This document shows positions 58,865 to 64,000 of a stretch of DNA of 64,000 bases, one piece after another. Source of the stretch: PALSA-610 sp038213435 (GTDB lineage: Bacteria > Actinomycetota > Acidimicrobiia > IMCC26256 > PALSA-610); contig JBBQTI010000008.1 in the NCBI GenBank assembly GCA_038213435.1, forward strand, positions 1-64,000, read 5' to 3'. The notes under the pieces are model-generated. The model was given only the letters and a program-made list of their open reading frames with translations, was not told the origin of the DNA and made no database searches. The position numbers and the translations under genes were made by a program. How positions within the stretch are numbered: position 1 is the first letter of the stretch; each line of letters opens with the position of its first letter.

Positions 58865-61012
58865 GTGCCGACCCTCTCCGAAGCTGCGTCGAAGGAACTC
58901 CTCGCGCGCTACGGCATACCGGTGCTGGACGAGCGAACGGCCGCCGACTCCGTCGGAGCCGTCGCGGCCGCGGACGGACTGGGTTACCCGGTCGTCGTCA
59001 AGCTGTGTGGCGACGCCATTGCGCACAAGACGGAGCGCGGTCTCGTCCGGCTCGGCTTGCGCGACGCGGCCGCGGTCCGAGCTGCATCGGACGAGCTCCT
59101 CGCGGCGGCGCGTCCGGAGGATGGCGCGGTCGAGCTGCTGGTCGCGCCGATGGCGCGCGGCGCGCGCGAGCTCATCGCCGGGCTCGTGCGCGACCCACAG
59201 TTCGGGCCGTGCGTGATGTTCGGGGTCGGCGGAGTGCTCACGGAAGCGTTGGGCGACGTCGCCTTCCGCCTCGTTCCGCTGACCGATCTCGACGCCGCCG
59301 ACCTGATCGACGATCTCGCGACCCAGAGGCTGCTCGGACCCTTCCGCGGCGAGGCGGCCGTCGACCGCGCGGCCGTCGCGGCGACGCTGGTCGACCTCTC
59401 CCGGCTCGCCCAGGACCGGCCCGACGTCGTGGCGGTCGACATCAACCCGCTCATCGTCGTCGACGGCAGGCCCGTCGCGGTCGACGCGCTGGTCGACCTC
59501 GACGCGGCCGCGGCGCCTGCACATGCCGAGGTGCGCGTCCGCCCGAGCGAGGCTGCCTTCCGCGCCCTCTTCGAGCCGCGCGGCGTGATCGTCGCCGGCG
59601 CGTCGACCCATCCGGGCAAGTTCGGCTTCGTGGCGCTGCACAACATCCTCTCGTCCGGCTATTCGGGCCGGGTCGCGGCGACGAACCTCGAAGCCACGCC
59701 GGTGCTCGGCGTCGAATCGGCGCGCACTGTGGACGAGCTTCCGGACGGCCCGTGGGATCTCGTGTTCGTCTGCACACCCGCCGGCGCGAATGCCGACCTG
59801 CTGCGCGCCTGCGCGCGACGCGGCGTTCGGGCCGCATTCCTCACGAGCGCGGGTTACGGCGAAGCCGGCGACGCCGGCGTCCGCGCGCAGCGCGACCTGG
59901 TCGTGCTCGCCGACGAGCTCGCAATCCTGCTGGCCGGACCGAACGGGCAGGGTGTGGTGTCGACGCCGGTGCAGCTGTGCGCGCAGATCGTCGCGCCGTA
60001 TCCGCCGCCCGGGCGGATCGCGATCGCGAGTCAATCCGGGAACTTCGTCTCGTCGTTCGAGAACTGGGCGGTGCAAACCGGTGTCGGTGTGAGCCGTGCG
60101 GTATCGGCGGGGAACGCGGCCGCGGTCTCGGTCGCCGACTACCTCGACTGGTTCGCCGACGACGACGCGACTGCCGTGAGCCTCGCCTATGTCGAGGGCG
60201 TGGATGACGGGAGGTCGCTCTTCGACCGGCTCGCGCAGGTCGCGCGGCGCAAGCCGGTCGTCCTCGTGAAGGGCGGAACGACGGCCGGAGGTCAGCGGGC
60301 CGCGGCGAGCCATACCGGCAGCCTGGCGGCGGACGACCGCATCTTCGACGGCATGTGTCGCCAGGCCGGGATCACGCGCGCGGCGACCGTGGAGGAGGCG
60401 TTCGAGGCCGCGGCCACGTTCGCGACACAGCCGTTGCCGCGCGGTCCGCGCACCGCGGTGCTCACGACCGCGGGCGGATGGGGCGTGGTCACCGCCGATG
60501 CGATTGCGCGCGCGCCGGGTCTCGAGCTCGCGCCGCTCCCGAACGACTTGCGCGCCGCGATCGACGAGAAGCTCCCGCCCCGCTGGAGCCGCAACGACCC
60601 CATCGACTTCGCGGGCGGTGAGACCCGCGACACGATCCCCGAGGTGATGGAGCTGGTCGCCCGGCATCCCGATATCGATGCGGTCGTCTACCTCGGGCTC
60701 GGCATCCAGTCGAACCAGGCTCGGCTCCTGCGCGAGGGGGCGTTCTATCCCGATCACGGACTGCTTCGCATCGTCGCGTATCACGAGCGGCAGGACGAGC
60801 GCTTCGCGCAGGCGGCCGCGCAGATCTCGGTCGCGACGGGCAAGCCGATCCTGACCGCGACGGAGCTCGCGGTCGCGGCACCCGACAATCCCGGGCCGGC
60901 GACGGTCCGAGCGACGGGACGCGTGTGCTACTCGAGCGCGAACCGGGCCGTCGTCGCGCTGGCCCATCTCTGGCACGACGCGCGCTACCGGCTCGCGCGC
61001 GGATGGATGTGA
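58865..61012 (+). CDS. NDP-forming acyl-CoA synthetase, ATP-grasp domain first
   Basis: A 715-residue ADP/NDP-forming acyl-CoA synthetase. An N-terminal ATP-grasp beta-type domain (residues 1-230; YPVVVKLCGDAIAHKTERG, MFGVGGVLTE, VDINPLIV) is followed by a CoA-binding Rossmann domain (GVIVAGASTHPGKFG, FVCTPAGANAD) and the ligase domains with the phosphohistidine region AASHTGSLAADD. The more familiar order has ATP-grasp at the C-terminus. It could make or use acetyl-CoA or a larger acyl-CoA. GTG 58865 is set by the -10. Confidence 0.92.
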   Translation: MPTLSEAASKELLARYGIPVLDERTAADSVGAVAAADGLGYPVVVKLCGDAIAHKTERGLVRLGLRDAAAVRAASDELLAAARPEDGAVELLVAPMARGARELIAGLVRDPQFGPCVMFGVGGVLTEALGDVAFRLVPLTDLDAADLIDDLATQRLLGPFRGEAAVDRAAVAATLVDLSRLAQDRPDVVAVDINPLIVVDGRPVAVDALVDLDAAAAPAHAEVRVRPSEAAFRALFEPRGVIVAGASTHPGKFGFVALHNILSSGYSGRVAATNLEATPVLGVESARTVDELPDGPWDLVFVCTPAGANADLLRACARRGVRAAFLTSAGYGEAGDAGVRAQRDLVVLADELAILLAGPNGQGVVSTPVQLCAQIVAPYPPPGRIAIASQSGNFVSSFENWAVQTGVGVSRAVSAGNAAAVSVADYLDWFADDDATAVSLAYVEGVDDGRSLFDRLAQVARRKPVVLVKGGTTAGGQRAAASHTGSLAADDRIFDGMCRQAGITRAATVEEAFEAAATFATQPLPRGPRTAVLTTAGGWGVVTADAIARAPGLELAPLPNDLRAAIDEKLPPRWSRNDPIDFAGGETRDTIPEVMELVARHPDIDAVVYLGLGIQSNQARLLREGAFYPDHGLLRIVAYHERQDERFAQAAAQISVATGKPILTATELAVAAPDNPGPATVRATGRVCYSSANRAVVALAHLWHDARYRLARGWM

Positions 61013-61018
61013 CGTGAC

Positions 61019-62436
61019 GTGATCCGCGTCCGGCGCGCGAGCCCGGCTCTCCTCGCCATCGCGTGTGCGGTCGGCGCGGTCCTCGTCCTGGCCGGGGTGC
61101 GGCCCACGCGCGCGCTGCCCGCCCGCGCCGGTGCGCCCGCGGTGCGGACGCCCCTGTGGTCGGCCCGGCGCGTCCCGGCATTGCTCGCCCGGACCGTCGA
61201 TGCCGCGGCGCAGGCCCGCGCCGGCGAGCACTGACGACGAAGCTCACCAAGATCGTCGGCACAGCTCTCACACCCGTCGACGCGTGCGTCGTGGTCGACG
61301 GCGCCCAGGGCTCGTTGGCACGCATCGGCGCCGATCGCGCGCTGGCGCCCGCGTCGACGCTCAAGCTCCTCACGGCCACGGCCGCGCTCAACCGGCTCGG
61401 GCCCGACCATCGCTTCACGACCCGAGTCCTCGCCGACGGCGCCGGCAGTGTCGTCCTTGTCGGCGGCGGGGATCCGCTGCTCGCGACTCCCGAGCACATT
61501 GTCTTCGAGCACGCGCGCGCGCCGTACCGTGACGCTCCGTTCACCGCGCTGACCCAACTCGCGGATGCCGTCGCCGCGGCGGGTGTGCGCGACGTGCGCG
61601 GTGCGCTGCTTGTCGACGACCACCTCCACGACCCGCGGCGCTTCCTTCCCGCGTGGAAGCCGATCTACGCGCAGGAAGGTGATGTCGGCTCGCTCGGTGC
61701 GCTCACCGTCGACGGCGGGTATGCGGACGCGCGCGATCAGACGCCCGCGCCCGACCCGGCGCTGACGACCGGACAGCGGCTGGCGGCGATGCTCGGAGCG
61801 CGCGGCATCACGATCGCCGGCGGCGTCCGCCGCGGGCTCGCGTCCGCAGACATGCACGAGGTCGCGCACGTCGACTCACCGTCGCTCTCCGACATCGTGG
61901 GCGAGATGCTCACGAGCAGCGACAACTACACCGCGGAGCAGTTGTTGCGCGACCTCGCGGTGAGCTCCGGTTCCGGCCAGGTTCCGGCGACCACGGAGCT
62001 GGGAATCCGGATCGTCGAAAAGGAGATGGACGCCCTCGGCGTCCCGCGGACCGGTCTGGTCATGCGCGACGGCTCGGGCCTCGCGCCCGACGACCGCGTC
62101 ACCTGCACGACGATGCTGCGGCTCATCGAGCTCGCGACCGAGCCGAGGTTCGCCGCGATCGACCGGGGGCTCGCAGTCGCGGGGCGCACCGGAACGCTCG
62201 CCCAGCGGTTCGTCGGCGATCCGCTCGCCGGGAAGCTGCGCGCCAAGACCGGCTCGATCGCGGGCGTCGTCGGGCTGGTCGGCATCGTCGACGGGCTCGA
62301 CGATGTCCACTTCGCATTCCTCGCGAACGGCGACTTCTCGGGCGACGCGGGCGCACAGCTGCAGGTCGAGGTGGCGCGCGCCGTGGGTGCTGTTCCTGAT
62401 GTGCGGGCTCCGCCCGATCTGGTGCCCCCGCCGTGA
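61019..62436 (+). CDS. dacB: D-alanyl-D-alanine carboxypeptidase/endopeptidase PBP4-type (DacB), frameshifted
   Basis: GTG 61019 opens a frame with a signal peptide (PALLAIACAVGAVLVLAGV) that hits TGA at 61232-61234; the catalytic domain resumes one frame back from about 61231 (LTTKLTKIVGTALTP) to 62436. The catalytic part is intact: SxxK in PASTLKLL, SxN in SSDNYTAEQLL, and KTG in RAKTGSIAGVV, so it would be a penicillin-sensitive wall-trimming peptidase. One missing C near 61230 explains the break; no slippery heptamer is seen. Real decay or sequencing error cannot be told apart. Confidence 0.85.
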
Positions 62437-62518
62437 TCACGCGGCGAATCGCGCTCGGGCCTTGCACCGCGGGCCGCGCCAGGACGAAACTGCTCCGCCG
62501 ATCCTCGAAAGGTTGCGC

Positions 62519-62827
62519 GTGACCGACAATCCGCAACAGACGATTCGCGAGCTGAAAGAGCTCGTCATCGCCTACGCGAAGCAAGAGACGATCGACCCGC
62601 TGAGGAATCTCGGTCGATACGTCGCGTTCGGCGTCCTGGGCGCGCTGCTCATGGGTGCCGGCGTCACGTTCCTCGCGATCGGCGCGTTGCGCGCGTTGCA
62701 GGGAGACGACCGCGGGCCACATTTCACCGGGAACTGGTCGTGGGCGCCGTATGCCATCGTCGTCGCGGGCGCGTTCGCGATCGCCGGGCTTTCCTGGATC
62801 CTGGGCACGAAGAGGAAGAAGCCATGA
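62519..62827 (+). CDS. Phage-holin-family-like small membrane protein
   Basis: A 102-residue protein: an N-terminal amphipathic helix (QTIRELKELVIAYAKQETIDPLRNLGR) and two transmembrane helices (FGVLGALLMGAGVTFLAIGAL, AIVVAGAFAIAGLSWIL), ending KRKKP. The layout matches the actinobacterial holin-like/DUF1469-type proteins that sit in chromosomal small-gene clusters. GTG 62519 has GAAAGG upstream. First of three overlapping small genes. Confidence 0.8.
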   Translation: MTDNPQQTIRELKELVIAYAKQETIDPLRNLGRYVAFGVLGALLMGAGVTFLAIGALRALQGDDRGPHFTGNWSWAPYAIVVAGAFAIAGLSWILGTKRKKP

Positions 62828-63057
62828 GTCCGAGATCGAAGACGCCCGAAAAGCCGCGAGCGCGGATCACACGCGGCGACATCGAGGCCAAGCTCGGAGA
62901 GCTGCGCGGTGAGGTCGACGACCGCACCGAGGCTATGAAGGTGCCGGCGATCGCCGTCGCGGTCGGGGTCGTCGTGCTGACGGTAGTGACGGCGTATTGG
63001 TTCGGGAAGCGCAAGGGGAAGAAGCGCCAGATGGTCCTCGAGATCCGTCGGATCTGA
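62824..63057 (+). CDS. 77-residue membrane protein with single helix
   Basis: ATG 62824 overlaps the preceding TGA by 4 bases. A charged N-terminal half (DIEAKLGELRGEVDDRTEAMK, likely helical) leads to one transmembrane segment (IAVAVGVVVLTVVTAYWF) and a very basic end (GKRKGKKRQ). This is a topology common among small actinobacterial membrane-associated proteins; no function known. Presumably acts with its neighbours. Confidence 0.8.
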   Translation: MSPRSKTPEKPRARITRGDIEAKLGELRGEVDDRTEAMKVPAIAVAVGVVVLTVVTAYWFGKRKGKKRQMVLEIRRI

Positions 63058-63058
63058 C

Positions 63059-63262
63059 GTGTACGCATCGCTTCTCCGCCGCTTGACGCGCAGTGGCTTG
63101 CGCAAAGGCATGTCCGGATCCACGCCCTGGCTGATCGTCGGGGTGACGGCAGGCGGGCTCCGGCTGCTGCGCCGTCTCGCGCGCGACGAAGAGGAAGTCC
63201 TCTACCGCACGGCGATCGAGGCCGGCGACGTCTTCGAAGTCGTCGCCCGGCCGAAGCAGTAG
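63059..63262 (+). CDS. 67-residue small membrane-associated protein
   Basis: GTG 63059 begins one base after the preceding stop. The protein is basic with one hydrophobic segment (STPWLIVGVTAGGLRLLRRL) and a soluble C-terminus (YRTAIEAGDVFEVVARPK). No named family is recognised. Gene order holin-like/single-helix/this gene suggests a functional unit at the membrane; nothing in the sequence says which. Confidence 0.75.
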   Translation: MYASLLRRLTRSGLRKGMSGSTPWLIVGVTAGGLRLLRRLARDEEEVLYRTAIEAGDVFEVVARPKQ

Positions 63263-63293
63263 CCCGACGAAGGGCAGATGGTCCGGGCGCCGG

Positions 63294-63299
63294 TACTGT
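63294..63299 (+). promoter_or_regulatory. Possible -10 hexamer TACTGT ahead of ThiS-like gene
   Basis: TACTGT ends 24 bases before GTG 63324, longer than the leaderless spacing, so it would give a short leader carrying the ggagg at 63312-63316 and a five-codon ORF at 63310-63327. Confidence 0.3.
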
Positions 63300-63323
63300 T
63301 GCGATCTGCATGGAGGTCGCATC

Positions 63324-63524
63324 GTGAGGGTCGTCTTGCGGAACCCCAAGCGCGAGCTCGACGTCCCCGCGCCCCGCAATGTCGGCCATCTCCTGCGGGA
63401 CCTCGAGATCGTCGCCGAGTCGGTCATCGTGATCCGCAACGACACGCTCGCGACCAACGACGAACGGCTGAGTGACGACGACGTCGTCGAGATCAGGCCG
63501 GTCACCTCGGGCGGCGCCTCGTGA
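63324..63524 (+). CDS. ThiS/MoaD-like sulfur carrier protein (TtuB candidate)
   Basis: A 66-residue beta-grasp protein: MRVVLRNPKRELDVPAPRNVGHLLRDLEI is the first hairpin and helix, VVEIRPVTSGGAS the last strand and tail. In ThiS/MoaD/TtuB the chain must end in Gly-Gly for adenylation and thiocarboxylation; here Gly-Gly is followed by Ala-Ser. A ggagg at 63312-63316 supports GTG 63324. Its stop overlaps the TtuA-like start by 4 bases (GTGA), so a sulfur-donor role to that enzyme is likely. Confidence 0.85.
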   Translation: MRVVLRNPKRELDVPAPRNVGHLLRDLEIVAESVIVIRNDTLATNDERLSDDDVVEIRPVTSGGAS

Positions 63525-64000
63525 AATGCGGCCGGTGCCGCGCGCCGGCGGTCATCGAGGTCCGGCGCCACAACGCGGGCTACTGCCGTGAGTGCTTCGT
63601 GCGGCACTGCCGTGAGCAGGTGCGGCGCGCGATCGACCACTTCCACATGATCGAGCCCGGCGAGCGGGTGCTCGTGGCGGTGTCCGGCGGCAAGGACTCG
63701 CTCGGGCTCTGGCAGCTGCTGCGCGACCTCGGTTACGACGCCGACGGCCTGTACCTGGGTCTCGGCATCGGCCAGTACTCGGACACCTCGGGCCGGCACG
63801 TACGCGACTTCGCGGCCGAGCGGGACTGGACACTGCTCGAGATCGACCTCGTCGCCGAGTACGGGTTCGACGTCCAGGACGGCTCGCTCGCTGCGAAGCG
63901 CGCGCCGTGCTCGGCGTGTGGCATGTCGAAACGCCACATCTTCAACGAAGCCGCGACCCGGCACGGTTACGACGTGCTCGCCACCGGTCACAACCTCGAC
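63521..64000 (+). CDS. TtuA/TtcA-like tRNA 2-thiolation PP-loop ATPase, 3'-truncated by window
   Basis: The first 160 codons are present; the gene runs off the edge. An N-terminal zinc finger has CGRC (Cys3, Cys6) and CREC (Cys22, Cys25) plus Cys30. The ATP-pyrophosphatase P-loop is SGGKDS (residues 55-60), and CSAC at 130-133 supplies two of the cluster-binding Cys. This matches the TtuA-type enzymes that thiolate tRNA position 54 using a TtuB thiocarboxylate, and the ThiS-like gene directly upstream fits that. Confidence 0.88.
   Translation, partial: MKCGRCRAPAVIEVRRHNAGYCRECFVRHCREQVRRAIDHFHMIEPGERVLVAVSGGKDSLGLWQLLRDLGYDADGLYLGLGIGQYSDTSGRHVRDFAAERDWTLLEIDLVAEYGFDVQDGSLAAKRAPCSACGMSKRHIFNEAATRHGYDVLATGHNLD

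Noticed and set aside
58850..61231. 793-codon minus-strand frame
   Set aside because: Antisense shadow of the NDP-forming CoA synthetase.
61226..61236. Programmed -1 frameshift in dacB
   Set aside because: There is no slippery heptamer or following structure; a lost base is the simpler explanation.
1..64000. tRNA, rRNA, transposase, integrase or phage genes
   Set aside because: None seen; gaps between genes are too short for most RNA genes, and no mobile-element protein motif was found.

Overview
The window is high-GC, densely packed DNA, about 78 genes in 64 kb, from an actinobacterium. An Acidimicrobiia-like lineage is my best guess. The reasons are a fused FbiC for coenzyme F420, several actinobacterial protein families (TIGR03084-like, DUF2505-like, a 5'-3' exonuclease of the polymerase I type), and a secreted beta-propeller protein carrying FGDARFHG-type repeats of the kind I associate with that class. 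No rRNA, tRNA, CRISPR array, integrase or transposase was seen, so this looks like ordinary chromosome.

Layout. 1-8.1 kb: a 15-bp tandem repeat cut by the window edge, a Tat/lipobox amidohydrolase, an intradiol dioxygenase broken by an in-frame TAG, a flavoprotein, a type IV pilin, a universal stress protein and two cell-surface or lipoprotein genes. 8.3-17.5 kb: membrane proteins, an enoyl-CoA hydratase, a PEP-mutase-family lyase, the secreted propeller protein, a decayed amidohydrolase, a CAP-domain lipoprotein and a probable Fe(II)/2-oxoglutarate oxygenase. 17.4-24.3 kb: the agmatine deiminase and N-carbamoylputrescine amidase pair (putrescine synthesis), a cyclase-family hydrolase, two SDRs, an HD protein and an alpha/beta hydrolase. 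24.4-35.8 kb: heme A synthase, heme O synthase, a TlpA thioredoxin and a cupredoxin (together suggesting cytochrome oxidase assembly), polyprenyl synthase, an ABC exporter, FxsA and small zinc-ribbon proteins. 35.8-48.9 kb: hydrolase, gamma-carbonic anhydrase, glycolate oxidase glcDEF, LOG protein, PfkB kinase, FbiC, 6-phosphogluconolactonase and a methyltransferase/Mug glycosylase fusion. 48.9-64 kb: transaldolase and transketolase, FIST protein, a GlcNAc-handling set (GH84, GT2, NagA), two CoA ligases, a frameshifted PBP4-type carboxypeptidase, three small membrane genes, and a ThiS-like/TtuA-like pair running off the right edge.

Expression logic. Two start types are visible. Genes inside operons often overlap by 4 bases (ATGA/GTGA), and a few have strong Shine-Dalgarno sequences. 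In contrast, 26 gene starts have a TANNNT hexamer ending only 6-9 bases before the start codon, which is the expected architecture of leaderless mRNAs. This signature fixed many start codons here and supports three genes shorter than 60 codons. In three places the stop codon of the upstream gene is itself the first half of the downstream -10 hexamer. Convergent genes mostly meet with 0-20 bases between them or overlap, leaving little room for intrinsic terminators.

Three genes carry disruptions (dioxygenase, amidohydrolase relic, dacB). Single-base ones could be real decay or assembly error and cannot be separated from sequence alone.
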